Source: Calditrichota bacterium (GTDB lineage Bacteria > Calditrichota > Calditrichia > JAJRVZ01). From it: DNA of 36,842 bases. The notes below the pieces were generated by a model that did no database searches, was not told the origin of the DNA, and was given only the letters and a program-made list of their open reading frames with translations. The position numbers and the translations under genes are program-made. The DNA is taken from contig JAJRVZ010000173.1 in the NCBI GenBank assembly GCA_024277055.1, forward strand, positions 1 to 36,842, read 5' to 3'. Of the stretch, positions 1-9,613 are shown one piece after another (positions within the stretch are counted from its first letter, which is position 1; every line of letters begins with the position of its first letter).

Positions 1-2
1 AG

Positions 3-518
3 GGCTTCGCCGTCGACATCGGTACGATTTATGATACCGCCCTGCCCGGATTACGTATCGGAGCGGCGTTGACCAACTTTGGCACCGATATGAAAATGAG
101 CGGTGATGATCTGCTGGTTTATCACGACATCGATCCGAATCAGATGGGAAACAACGACCGTATTTTTGCCGAGCTGCAAACTTCAGAATGGCCGCTGCCG
201 CTTAATTTTCAACTGGGTGTGGCTATGGATATTCTGAATACCGAAGAACATACCCTGACCCTCGCAACCGATGCCGTCCACCCCATCGATAATTCCGAAA
301 GTATTCACCTGGGGGCGGAATATATCTGGAATAAAAAATACTTTCTGCGGGCAGGATATCGCAATTTGTTTCTGGACGATGGTGAAGAGGGGCCCACGTT
401 CGGCGGTGGCATTTATATGCCGCTTTTCGGTAACTTTCAATTCAGTTTGAATTATGCCTGGGCCGATTTCGGTCGCCTGGAAAATACGCAGCGTTTTTCG
501 ATTAACATAAAATTTTGA
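3..518 (+). CDS. PorV/PorQ-family outer-membrane beta-barrel protein, 3' partial
   Basis: Open reading frame continues upstream of the listed ORF to the window edge (GFAVDIGTIYDTALPGLRIGAALTNFGTDMK...). Ends in a beta-barrel-like strand with terminal aromatic (RFSINIKF*). Repeated LGAEYxW/FLRAGY motifs are typical of PorV/UPF0164 proteins. Confidence 0.7.
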   Translation, partial: GFAVDIGTIYDTALPGLRIGAALTNFGTDMKMSGDDLLVYHDIDPNQMGNNDRIFAELQTSEWPLPLNFQLGVAMDILNTEEHTLTLATDAVHPIDNSESIHLGAEYIWNKKYFLRAGYRNLFLDDGEEGPTFGGGIYMPLFGNFQFSLNYAWADFGRLENTQRFSINIKF

Positions 519-599
519 AGGAATAAATACGACCGGACTGATCGGTTTTCAGCCCGGTATTAAATTAGATACGGGCTTCAGTTACATTCATTTGCACCA

Positions 600-1904
600 A
601 TGGAAACAATGAGAATGGCGGTTTTAAAACAGGGACTGGTTGTGCCTCTTCTTTTCGCAATTCTGATCGGCTGTGATGGAAATGAGAACAAACTAACTGC
701 CGAATTGCTGTATTGGTCGTCGAACAACCCCTACGAAATAGAATTTGCCGATTCTGTCGTCAGTCTGTGGAATCGCCTTAATCCGGAAGAACCGATTGTA
801 TATCAGCCCGTTCCGGAAGGCCGGTCCAGTGAAGAAGTTATTCTGGCGGCGGTAGTCGGCAGAACCACACCGGATTTTTATTCCAATATCTGGCAAGGTG
901 ATGTTGAGTTTTTTGCACAGAGCGGGGTGCTGGTTGCATTGGATACGCTGAACGGGTTTATGGATTTTCTTTACGACCGCTGTGACAGTTCCGTCGTCGA
1001 AGAAATCAGGTCCTCCGACGGTCATATCTATCAAATCCCCTGGAAAATAAATCCGATAATGATGATCTACAATGTGAACATATTTCGCGAAAACGGATAC
1101 CCCCATCCCCCGGTAACCTATAAAGACTATTTGGAAGCGGCGGAAAAAATTTCAATTGACAGGGACGGCGATGGTTATTTTGACCGCTGGATCGGTTACA
1201 GACGAATAATGGCGACCTGGTGGCAGCGATTTTTTGATTTTTACCCGTTATACCTCGGAGCATCCGGCGGCGCCAAACTGGTGGACCGGAACAAAGTCCT
1301 GTTCGATAATAAATATGCGGTTCAGGTATTCAGGTTTCTAAAAACCCTGTACGATAAAAAGTATTTTACGCGCGAATCATTGAGTGCCAGACAGGATGCT
1401 TTTCTGAATTCCGATATAGCAACACGTTTCACGGGGCCATGGGAAATTGTCCACGCGGAAAAATTCAAACCGGAAGGATTCGATTACGGTTTTTCACCTC
1501 TTCCGGTTCCTGATGATTCAATCGAAGCGGTTTACACCTACGGAGATCCCAAAAATATCGTTATTTTTAATACCTGTAAACAGCCGGAAAAAGCCTGGCG
1601 GTTTTTACGATTTATGATGAATGTGGAAAATGATTTCCTGTTTCTGAAAATGACGACACAGTTGCCGCGGCGCAAGAACCTGTTCAAATCCCCCCTGTTC
1701 CGACAGTATTTTGAACAGCATCCGAAGATGCTGCCCTTTGCCCGGCAGGCGCTTTATGTGCGGGGTACCGATACCTGCGCCCGTCTGAAGGAGGTTTTTG
1801 ATATTATTTCACAGGAATACGAAGCCTGTGTCATTTACGGAACCAAATCACCGGAACAGGCCATCCATGACGCCGCAGCGGCTGCACAGGTTATACTGAA
1901 TTGA
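600..1904 (+). CDS. Sugar ABC transporter substrate-binding lipoprotein
   Basis: N-terminal lipobox (LLFAILIGCDG); extracellular solute-binding family 1 style sequence (INPIMMIYNVNIFRENGYPHPPVTYKDYLEAAEKI; FTGPWEIV). Followed directly by two permeases. Start could also be ATG at 609 or 615. Confidence 0.88.
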   Translation: METMRMAVLKQGLVVPLLFAILIGCDGNENKLTAELLYWSSNNPYEIEFADSVVSLWNRLNPEEPIVYQPVPEGRSSEEVILAAVVGRTTPDFYSNIWQGDVEFFAQSGVLVALDTLNGFMDFLYDRCDSSVVEEIRSSDGHIYQIPWKINPIMMIYNVNIFRENGYPHPPVTYKDYLEAAEKISIDRDGDGYFDRWIGYRRIMATWWQRFFDFYPLYLGASGGAKLVDRNKVLFDNKYAVQVFRFLKTLYDKKYFTRESLSARQDAFLNSDIATRFTGPWEIVHAEKFKPEGFDYGFSPLPVPDDSIEAVYTYGDPKNIVIFNTCKQPEKAWRFLRFMMNVENDFLFLKMTTQLPRRKNLFKSPLFRQYFEQHPKMLPFARQALYVRGTDTCARLKEVFDIISQEYEACVIYGTKSPEQAIHDAAAAAQVILN

Positions 1905-1911
1905 GTGACAA

Positions 1912-2766
1912 ATGAAAAAAGGAAAATTAACACCGTACCTGATGGTATCACCGTATTTGCTGCATTTCAGTGTATTCGTTGCTTTCCCGGTAATTTTTTC
2001 ACTGGTGCTCGTTTTCCATCGCTGGAATATCATTGCCCCTATGCAATGGGTTGGATTGCAAAATTTCAACCATTTAATAAACGACCGGCTGTTTTTCCGG
2101 TCGCTGATCAATACTTTCATTTTCCTGTTAATCCATATCCCGTTGCAGATTATCGTTGCGCTGGCACTGGCGGAGTTTTTGAATCAGCAGATCCGTCTTA
2201 GGGCCTTTTTTCGCGCAGCGTACTTTTTACCGGTAATTATTTCAGGCGTTGTAGTTACCATTGTATGGCAACAATTATATGGATTCGATTCGGGACTGTT
2301 CAACCGGCTGTTAACGACGGTGGGGTTGCCCAAAATCGGATGGCTAATTGATAAGAGATTAGCCATGTCGTCTATCGCACTTATGGCTACGTGGAAGAAT
2401 GTCGGTTTGTATGTCGTCCTGTTCCTCGTTGGCTTACAGAGTGTTCCATTACATTATTACGAGGCGGCGGATATGGACGGCGCGACCCATTGGCAGAAAT
2501 TTCGCTATATTACCATTCCATCGATCAACCCTACTATTTTTATGGTTGTCGTGTTGTCGACGATCGGTGGATTCTCCCTATTTATTGAACCGTATATCAT
2601 GACAGGCGGCGGACCGCTGAACAGCACTTTGTCTGCGGTGCTTTACATATACAAACAGGCATTCACATATTACCATATGGGTTATGCGGCAACCCTTGGT
2701 TTTTGCTTTGCAGCGGTGATCATGCTGGTGATTTTTATTCAGAAAAAATTTATCGAGAAAGATTGA
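1912..2766 (+). CDS. Sugar ABC transporter permease (MalF/UgpA-like)
   Basis: Multi-TM protein with EAA-loop motif (YYEAADMDGATHWQKFRYITIPSINPTIF); adjacent to SBP gene. Confidence 0.92.
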   Translation: MKKGKLTPYLMVSPYLLHFSVFVAFPVIFSLVLVFHRWNIIAPMQWVGLQNFNHLINDRLFFRSLINTFIFLLIHIPLQIIVALALAEFLNQQIRLRAFFRAAYFLPVIISGVVVTIVWQQLYGFDSGLFNRLLTTVGLPKIGWLIDKRLAMSSIALMATWKNVGLYVVLFLVGLQSVPLHYYEAADMDGATHWQKFRYITIPSINPTIFMVVVLSTIGGFSLFIEPYIMTGGGPLNSTLSAVLYIYKQAFTYYHMGYAATLGFCFAAVIMLVIFIQKKFIEKD

Positions 2767-2770
2767 AATC

Positions 2771-3580
2771 GTGAAAAGGGCAATTTTATACACAATCCTG
2801 ACCCTCGGTGCCGTTATGTTTCTTTATCCGTTTTTGTGGATGATACTGGCATCGATGGCGCCGGAGAATGAGATCGGCAAACTGACCCTTCTACCTTCAT
2901 CTCTTTCGCTGAAAAGTTATGTGCATATGTTTTCCAAAATCCCGATCGGCAAAGCGCTGTTTAACAGCCTGTTTGTTTCAGCCTGTGTTACAGGCGGCGT
3001 GCTTATTTTCAGCTCGATGGTCGGTTATGCACTTTCTCGTTTTGATTTTCGGGGAAGGGATACCATTTTTTACATTATTCTGTTCACCATGACCCTGCCG
3101 TTCCAGATAACCCTGATCCCCCAGTACATTCTCATTGTGAAACTGGGTTGGGTGGATACCTACCTGGCCCTGATTGTTCCCTATTTTCTCAATACGCTGG
3201 GTATTATCCTGTTCCGCCAGCATTTCAAAAGCCTGCCGCAGGATATCATCGACGCCGCCCGTATTGACGGCTGTGGCGAACTGCGAATACTGTTCCGGGT
3301 TCTGTGGCCGAATTCGATACCGGCCCTGGTGACCGTAGCGATTCTGACGTTCATGGCCACCTGGAATGAAGTACTCTGGCCGCTGATCGTGATCCGCAAA
3401 GAAGAATTAATGACCATGCCGCAGCTGGTTACCCTTTTCGCCGTCGGTGGCAGAGCAGAATCCCAGCTCGGTACGAAACTGGCCTCGGCCACCATGCTGG
3501 CCCTGCCGATCCTGGTGGCATACCTGTTTTTCCAACGGTATTTCATCCAGAGTATGGCCTCCAGCGGGTTGAAGGAATAA
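2771..3580 (+). CDS. Sugar ABC transporter permease (MalG/UgpE-like)
   Basis: EAA-loop motif (DIIDAARIDGCGELRILFRVLWPNSIPAL), typical MalG C-terminus (RYFIQSMASSGLKE). Confidence 0.93.
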   Translation: MKRAILYTILTLGAVMFLYPFLWMILASMAPENEIGKLTLLPSSLSLKSYVHMFSKIPIGKALFNSLFVSACVTGGVLIFSSMVGYALSRFDFRGRDTIFYIILFTMTLPFQITLIPQYILIVKLGWVDTYLALIVPYFLNTLGIILFRQHFKSLPQDIIDAARIDGCGELRILFRVLWPNSIPALVTVAILTFMATWNEVLWPLIVIRKEELMTMPQLVTLFAVGGRAESQLGTKLASATMLALPILVAYLFFQRYFIQSMASSGLKE

Positions 3581-3664
3581 TTCTTTTAACAGAGCGAATG
3601 ATGAAAAACCACGGGACAGCGACATGACAGCGGATAGTAACAAATCGAACCGGGAAAGAAGGTA

Positions 3665-4921
3665 ATGACAGACCGACTGATATACAGATATTCAAACAGG
3701 ATTTCCGCCGATTCCGGGCGTGTGATCCTGCAATATTTTCAACCGGGCGGCTCGAAGCGCCGTTTGCAGATTCTTCAGCGTATCGAAGAGATTGACGACC
3801 ACGGGGCAGGGGAAACCTGGAAAAAAACTCAGGCACTATTTGAAAACCGGCACCGGGATTTTGCAGGCCTTGTCGAGCGCAATTTTAACCGGGTAAAACA
3901 ATTTTATCCCCAGGCTGAAAAATGGTCAGCGAAAAAACAACTGCTTGCCGGTGCTTACTTCAGCAACGAATATACTTTCCAGAGTGCGGCGTTGATGAAT
4001 CCGTCTATCATTCCGGCGTCCGGCGACCGGGCCGGTTCGGTTGAATTTATATCGAGCCTGCGTGCCGTGGGAGAGGGACATATATCGTCCCTCGTATTTC
4101 AAGGCGGCAGGATGGACGGCAACGGCGAACTGGAACTGAATAATATTCCAATAACTGCCGAATTGCCGGAAACCGTCCGGATGTATAATTCATCATCAGG
4201 AGAATGGGAAATTGAATTCGCCGATGACAGTACCCTGGAAGAGCGGGTAATTTTTCCTGTAACGGAGGATGAAAGTAACGGAATAGAGGATGCCCGGTTT
4301 GTTCGCTTTTCTGCGGACGACGGTTCAAAAAAATATTTCGCAACCTATACGGCCTACGACGGCCACCATATCAATATTAAATTGCTGCAAACCGGAGACT
4401 TCAGACAATTCCGGTCCGTGCGTTTACAGGGAAAGGCCGTCTCCGACAAAGGCGCTGCTCTTTTCCCCCGCATGATCGACGGCCAATATGTAATGACATC
4501 ACGAAATGACGGGGAATCGTTGTTTATTATGTATTCGGATGACATTTATCGCTGGGAAAATTCCGAACCGATTTACAATCCCGCAAGGGAATGGGAGCTC
4601 ATACAAACCGGCAACTGCGGCTCACCCATTGAAACGGATGAAGGCTGGCTTTTACTTACACACGGAGTCGGCCCGGTGCGCCGGTACGTAATCAGTGCCA
4701 TTCTGCTGGACCTGCAGAATCCCGGCAAAGTAATCGCTCGCCTGCCCGCCCCGCTGATCAGCCCGCAGGAAAATGAGCGCAACGGGTATGTGCCCAATGT
4801 TGTTTATACCTGTGGTGCCATGGCTGCCGGTGATCATTTACTTGTTCCTTTTGCCATGTCCGATTATTGCAGCGGATATGCCAGAGCGTCCATCCGGGAA
4901 ATTATCAACAATATGGAGTAA
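3665..4921 (+). CDS. GH130 family protein (mannoside-active; motifs suggest a hydrolase rather than a phosphorylase)
   Basis: GH130-like motifs: SLRAVGEGHISSLVF, IEDARFVRF, ALFPRMIDGQYVM, GSPIETDEGWLLLTHGVGPVRRYVISAILLDLQNPGKVIARL, VPNVVYTCG. Confidence 0.82.
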   Translation: MTDRLIYRYSNRISADSGRVILQYFQPGGSKRRLQILQRIEEIDDHGAGETWKKTQALFENRHRDFAGLVERNFNRVKQFYPQAEKWSAKKQLLAGAYFSNEYTFQSAALMNPSIIPASGDRAGSVEFISSLRAVGEGHISSLVFQGGRMDGNGELELNNIPITAELPETVRMYNSSSGEWEIEFADDSTLEERVIFPVTEDESNGIEDARFVRFSADDGSKKYFATYTAYDGHHINIKLLQTGDFRQFRSVRLQGKAVSDKGAALFPRMIDGQYVMTSRNDGESLFIMYSDDIYRWENSEPIYNPAREWELIQTGNCGSPIETDEGWLLLTHGVGPVRRYVISAILLDLQNPGKVIARLPAPLISPQENERNGYVPNVVYTCGAMAAGDHLLVPFAMSDYCSGYARASIREIINNME

Positions 4922-4945
4922 TTACGAAAGCTAACGGAGGCGAAC

Positions 4946-5854
4946 ATGGAAATTACTCGTTATAAAAACAATCCTGTGCTGACGGCAAACGATGTATCGT
5001 TTTGCGTTAACAGTATATTCAACGCCGGTGCGGTTAAAATCGAAAATGAATACCTGTTGCTGTGCCGGGTTGAAATGCCCAACGGAAGGTCTTCTTTACT
5101 CACGGCCCGGGGAGCCGACGGCAAATCGTTCAAGCCGGAACTGAAACCGTTATTAACACCGGAGCAACACGGCCCCTGCAAAGAATTTGTCGAATGGGGC
5201 GTCGAGGACCCGCGCATTACCCCGCTTGAAGGGAAATATTATATCACCTATACCGGCTATTCAAAGTATAAACCGCTGGTGATGCTGGCGGAAACCGACA
5301 ATTTCAGGGATGTAAATATTCTCGGTCCGATCACCGTGCCTTCTAATAAGGATGCCGCCATTTTCCCCGAAAAAATCGGCGGTTATTACTGGAAGATCGA
5401 CCGTCCTACGGCCGAAGAGCGCCATGATATGTGGATCAGCCGCAGCCCGGACCTGCTGCATTGGGGACATTTCAGGGTATTGCAGGAACCGGAATCCGGC
5501 AGCTGGGAACAGGACAAAATCGGGCTTTCCAGCCAGCCGGTAAAAACCGATGAAGGCTGGTTAATGCTGTACCATGGCGTCAGAGGATTCGGAATCAGTT
5601 CCATTTACAAACTGGGCGTTATGTTGCTCGACCCGGAAAAACCGTGGAAGGTAATCGGTAAAAGCCGCTACCCTATTCTCTCGCCGCAACTGGATTACGA
5701 GCGTGTTGGAGACGTCTGTAATGTAGTTTTTTCCTGCGGCTGGATTTTTGAAAATGACGGAGAAGTAAAAATCTATTACAGCGGAGCCGACACGAATATT
5801 TGTCTGGCCACAACGACGGTCGATGACCTGCTTGCCCGCTGCCGGGATAAATAG
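4946..5854 (+). CDS. GH130 family beta-mannoside/oligomannoside phosphorylase
   Basis: GH130 motifs: LLCRVEMPNGRSSLL, WGVEDPRIT, AAIFPEKIGGYYWKIDRP, QPVKTDEGWLMLYHGV, VCNVVFSCG; ~302 aa, typical single-domain length. Confidence 0.87.
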   Translation: MEITRYKNNPVLTANDVSFCVNSIFNAGAVKIENEYLLLCRVEMPNGRSSLLTARGADGKSFKPELKPLLTPEQHGPCKEFVEWGVEDPRITPLEGKYYITYTGYSKYKPLVMLAETDNFRDVNILGPITVPSNKDAAIFPEKIGGYYWKIDRPTAEERHDMWISRSPDLLHWGHFRVLQEPESGSWEQDKIGLSSQPVKTDEGWLMLYHGVRGFGISSIYKLGVMLLDPEKPWKVIGKSRYPILSPQLDYERVGDVCNVVFSCGWIFENDGEVKIYYSGADTNICLATTTVDDLLARCRDK

Positions 5855-5857
5855 TCC

Positions 5858-7162
5858 ATGAAATTAATCCCGTTCCTGCTGGGTTTCTATTTGCTGATAG
5901 TTGCCGGCGGTTGCCGGAAAAAAAACCCGGATTTACCGTCAATCGGCAACAGAATGGCTAATCCGGCTCATTTGAACTTTCTGTTCGAACCTGTCATTTT
6001 CAAAGGTGATTCGGCCGGTATTATTCATATTTACAGCGAATATCCGGATTATCTCTGGGTCGGGGATGAAGATGAGGGGATCGCCTGCGTGGATGATGCG
6101 GCCCGTGCGGCTGTTTTTTATCAACGGTATTACCGGTACTCCGGGGATCGGACAGCGGCGGAAAAGGCGCTTTTACTGTGCAGATTTCTGCTCGGCATGC
6201 AGGGTAATTCTGGCTATTTTTTTAATTTTATTTACCCCGACCATTCGATAAATCTCACCCACAGAAACAGCGAAGATCGTCCCGACTGGTGGAGCTGGCG
6301 GGCACTATGGGCATTGACGGAATGTTATCCCCTGGCAAGCGAGGCCGACGGTCAACTGGCCGCCCAGATTCATGATTCGATCGAGAAGCTGTTGAAAGCC
6401 GTTCGTAAATTTATACCACGGGAAACCGAAATTACTGAAACAAAGGGTTTCAGCCATCCCCGCTGGCTGCCCTACGAAGCGGCGGCGGACCAGGCCTCGG
6501 TGCTGCTGCTGGGCGTTACCACCTGGAACCGCCTGTTTTCTTCCGCAGAAAACGAATTGCTGATGAACCGGCTGGCGGAAGGAATTGTCATGATGCAGGC
6601 CGGTGATGAAAAAACCTTTCCGTACGGTGCTTTCTTAAGCTGGAAAAATCTGTGGCACGGCTGGGGAAATTGCCAGGCCTGGGCTTTGTTGAATTTACCG
6701 GCAGATAAATTCCGGCAAGAATACCGGGTACACGCGCTGCAGGAGGTAGATGGTTTTTATCCCCATCTTTTGCGATCGGGCATGTTAAATGAATTTTCCC
6801 TGATCAGGACCGATGACCGGCTGGAAATTGAAAGCAAAAAACGGTTTCCTCAAATTGCGTACGAACTGCGGCCGATGATACTGGCGGCGCTGCAGGCGGC
6901 AGGTATAAGTGAAAATAACGACTATGCCATGCTGGCGGGAAAACTGGCCGGCTGGTTTTTCGGCGTGAATGCCGCGCGGCAGTCGATGTACGATCCGGCA
7001 ACCGGGCGCTGTTTCGACGGTATTATCAGCGAAAAAAAGATAAACCGCAATTCCGGCGCGGAGTCAACGATTGAAGCGCTGCTGGCCCTGCTGGCCGTCG
7101 AACAGCATCCGGGGGCTTTAAAGGAATTACAATTAACCTTGAAAAACATTACGGAAGAATAG
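5858..7162 (+). CDS. Lipoprotein with predicted (alpha/alpha)-barrel, putative glycoside-active protein
   Basis: Lipobox (LLIVAGGCRKK); motif YLWVGDEDEGIACVDDAARAAVFYQRYY, helical-hairpin-like sequence; located between GH130 and GH2 genes, with stop/start 0-3 nt apart from its neighbours. Confidence 0.6.
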   Translation: MKLIPFLLGFYLLIVAGGCRKKNPDLPSIGNRMANPAHLNFLFEPVIFKGDSAGIIHIYSEYPDYLWVGDEDEGIACVDDAARAAVFYQRYYRYSGDRTAAEKALLLCRFLLGMQGNSGYFFNFIYPDHSINLTHRNSEDRPDWWSWRALWALTECYPLASEADGQLAAQIHDSIEKLLKAVRKFIPRETEITETKGFSHPRWLPYEAAADQASVLLLGVTTWNRLFSSAENELLMNRLAEGIVMMQAGDEKTFPYGAFLSWKNLWHGWGNCQAWALLNLPADKFRQEYRVHALQEVDGFYPHLLRSGMLNEFSLIRTDDRLEIESKKRFPQIAYELRPMILAALQAAGISENNDYAMLAGKLAGWFFGVNAARQSMYDPATGRCFDGIISEKKINRNSGAESTIEALLALLAVEQHPGALKELQLTLKNITEE

Positions 7163-9595
7163 ATGGAAAAACGATTCGAATTGAACAACGGCTGGCGGTT
7201 TTGTCTGGCTGCAAAAAATAAAAACAGCGGTGATATTCCCGAAACGATTAAATATAACCGCTGGTTTCCGGCAACGGTGCCCGGCACGGTGCATACCGAT
7301 CTGCTGGCCAACGGTTTAATTGACGATCCCTTCTTTGCCGATAACGAATTGCGCCTGCAATGGATTCACCGGCAGGACTGGCGTTACGCCCTTGATTTTG
7401 ACCTGCCGGACACTTTTGATCACAGGCAAAGAACCTGGCTGGAGTTTGACGGACTGGATACGATCGGTACCATTTTTCTGAACGGCTCGGAAATCGGGAG
7501 TGCTGAAAACATGTTTCGCCAATACCGTTTCGATATCTCGGCACAATTGAAACCCGCCGCCAATCGCCTGGAGATCCTCTTTCATTCCCCACTGGTTTAC
7601 GGTGAGCAAATGAACGAACGATTCGGCAAACTGCAGTCGGCACGTCATGACCTTCGGGCCCATATCCGCAAGGCACAATATTCATTCGGCTGGGATTGGG
7701 GGCCGGAATACCCGACCGTCGGCATCTGGCGGGCGGTACGGCTGGTACAGAACAGGCGGATGCGGGTGAACGGCGTTTATTTTGACACGCTCGAAATTCT
7801 GCCGGAAAAAACCCGCCTGCGGGTACGGCTTGATTACGAATTGTTTTCCGGTCTGCCGGCGGAAATAGTGCTGACCATGAACAACGACGGAAATGAAGTC
7901 GAATGGCTGATTGAACCCGGCGAAACGGAATTTGAATTTTTTATTGCCGATCCCGAATTGTGGTGGCCGCACGGCAGCGGTGCTCAAAACCTTTACCGGT
8001 TGCAGGTTTCGTTTTTTGATTCGGACAAATCACTACTGGCCCGGGTCACAAAAAAGGTCGGTATCCGCACGGTGGAATTGCAGCAAAAAGACGAGCATGG
8101 TGAAGCATTCCGGTTTATCGTCAATGGTAAAGCGATTTTCATGAAAGGAGCCAACTGGATTCCCTCCGATGCATTTCTTCCCCGTGTTTCGAATCGTACT
8201 TACAGGCAGCTACTGCAAAAAGCCTGTGATGCAAATATGAATATGCTGCGGGTCTGGGGCGGCGGCATTTATGAACAGGATATCTTTTATGATTTGTGCG
8301 ATGAACTGGGTCTGCTGGTCTGGCAGGATTTCATGTTCGCCTGCTCAAGTTATCCGGAACATGAAGCATTCATCGAAAATGTAGAGCATGAAGTGAAGGA
8401 TAACATGGCACGGTTACAGTCGCATCCCTGTATAGCGATCTGGTGCGGCAACAATGAAAATGAATGGATCTGGTCGCGCAGCGGTCACGGCGGTTACACA
8501 AATATGCCCGGCTACGGAATTTTTCATGAAAAACTTCCGCAGTGGGTTGCCGAAATAGACCCGCCGCGTCCCTACTGGCCCAGTTCCCCTTTCGGCAAAG
8601 GCGAAGACCCGAACGGTACAAAATCCGGCAACCGGCACGCCTGGCACATCTGGAGCGGCTGGGTGGATTATGATGAAGTTGTCGGCGACGATAGCCTGTT
8701 CGTTACCGAATTCGGTTTTCAGGCGCCGGCTAACCGGGATACATTTGAATCCGTTCTGGAAGAAAGACAGCGTGGCATTCAGGATGAAATCTTCGAATTT
8801 CATAACAAACAGACGGAAGGACCGGAGCGGTTGCTGCGTTTTTTATCGGCACACCTGCCGGTACGCACCGAATGGGATAAATATATTTACCTGACACAGC
8901 TCAACCAGGGATTCGCCCTGCAAACCTGCCTGCAGCACTGGCGCTCCCGCTGGCCGCAAACCGCCGGCGGTATTATCTGGCAGCTTAACGATTGCTGGCC
9001 GGTTTCCGGCTGGGCCCTGGTTGATTCCCGGTTAAAAACGAAACTGTCCTGGCATTTTGTACGTCGCGCCTTTGCTGATTACGCGCTTTTTTTCAAAGGG
9101 GAAGGCAGCTCCCTGCAAATCGGGGTTCATTCACCCGAAATCGATACCGAACCTTTGCGGCTGGAAATGCAATGGATCTGTGCGTCCGGCGGCGAAATAT
9201 TCCACACGGATTCCTGTGTGTATGCGGCTAACGGACAGCCGGTTAAAGCACCCATCAATCCCGAACCGGAAATCACCGATGCAATATTGCTGGTTACGCT
9301 GAAGTCCAAAACCGGCGAAATTCTGGCCCGAAACGCCCGGCCTTCAAAACCGTGGAAATATATGAAATTTCCCGCGCCCGGACTTACCGCGGACCTGATC
9401 TCCGAAAAACAATTACAACTGTCCACCGCCAAACCGGCCTGGTTTGTCGATCTGTATATGCCGGGTGTTGACTTTTCCGATCGTGGGTTTATACTTTTGC
9501 CCGGCGAGCGGAAACTGATAGATGCCATTCCTTTGAGTAAAATTGAAGTTTCGGAATCTTTCCGACTGAAATATTACTGTCTGAATGAAATATAG
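7163..9595 (+). CDS. GH2 beta-mannosidase
   Basis: ~810 aa; GH2 acid/base region (AIWCGNNENEWIW) and nucleophile region (SLFVTEFGFQAPANRDTFE); RKAQYSFGWDWGPEYPTVGIWRAVRL and MLRVWGGGIYEQDIFYDLCDELGLLVWQDFMFACSSYP are typical beta-mannosidase motifs. Confidence 0.95.
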   Translation: MEKRFELNNGWRFCLAAKNKNSGDIPETIKYNRWFPATVPGTVHTDLLANGLIDDPFFADNELRLQWIHRQDWRYALDFDLPDTFDHRQRTWLEFDGLDTIGTIFLNGSEIGSAENMFRQYRFDISAQLKPAANRLEILFHSPLVYGEQMNERFGKLQSARHDLRAHIRKAQYSFGWDWGPEYPTVGIWRAVRLVQNRRMRVNGVYFDTLEILPEKTRLRVRLDYELFSGLPAEIVLTMNNDGNEVEWLIEPGETEFEFFIADPELWWPHGSGAQNLYRLQVSFFDSDKSLLARVTKKVGIRTVELQQKDEHGEAFRFIVNGKAIFMKGANWIPSDAFLPRVSNRTYRQLLQKACDANMNMLRVWGGGIYEQDIFYDLCDELGLLVWQDFMFACSSYPEHEAFIENVEHEVKDNMARLQSHPCIAIWCGNNENEWIWSRSGHGGYTNMPGYGIFHEKLPQWVAEIDPPRPYWPSSPFGKGEDPNGTKSGNRHAWHIWSGWVDYDEVVGDDSLFVTEFGFQAPANRDTFESVLEERQRGIQDEIFEFHNKQTEGPERLLRFLSAHLPVRTEWDKYIYLTQLNQGFALQTCLQHWRSRWPQTAGGIIWQLNDCWPVSGWALVDSRLKTKLSWHFVRRAFADYALFFKGEGSSLQIGVHSPEIDTEPLRLEMQWICASGGEIFHTDSCVYAANGQPVKAPINPEPEITDAILLVTLKSKTGEILARNARPSKPWKYMKFPAPGLTADLISEKQLQLSTAKPAWFVDLYMPGVDFSDRGFILLPGERKLIDAIPLSKIEVSESFRLKYYCLNEI

Positions 9596-9613
9596 CCTGA
9601 AACCCGGATTCAG

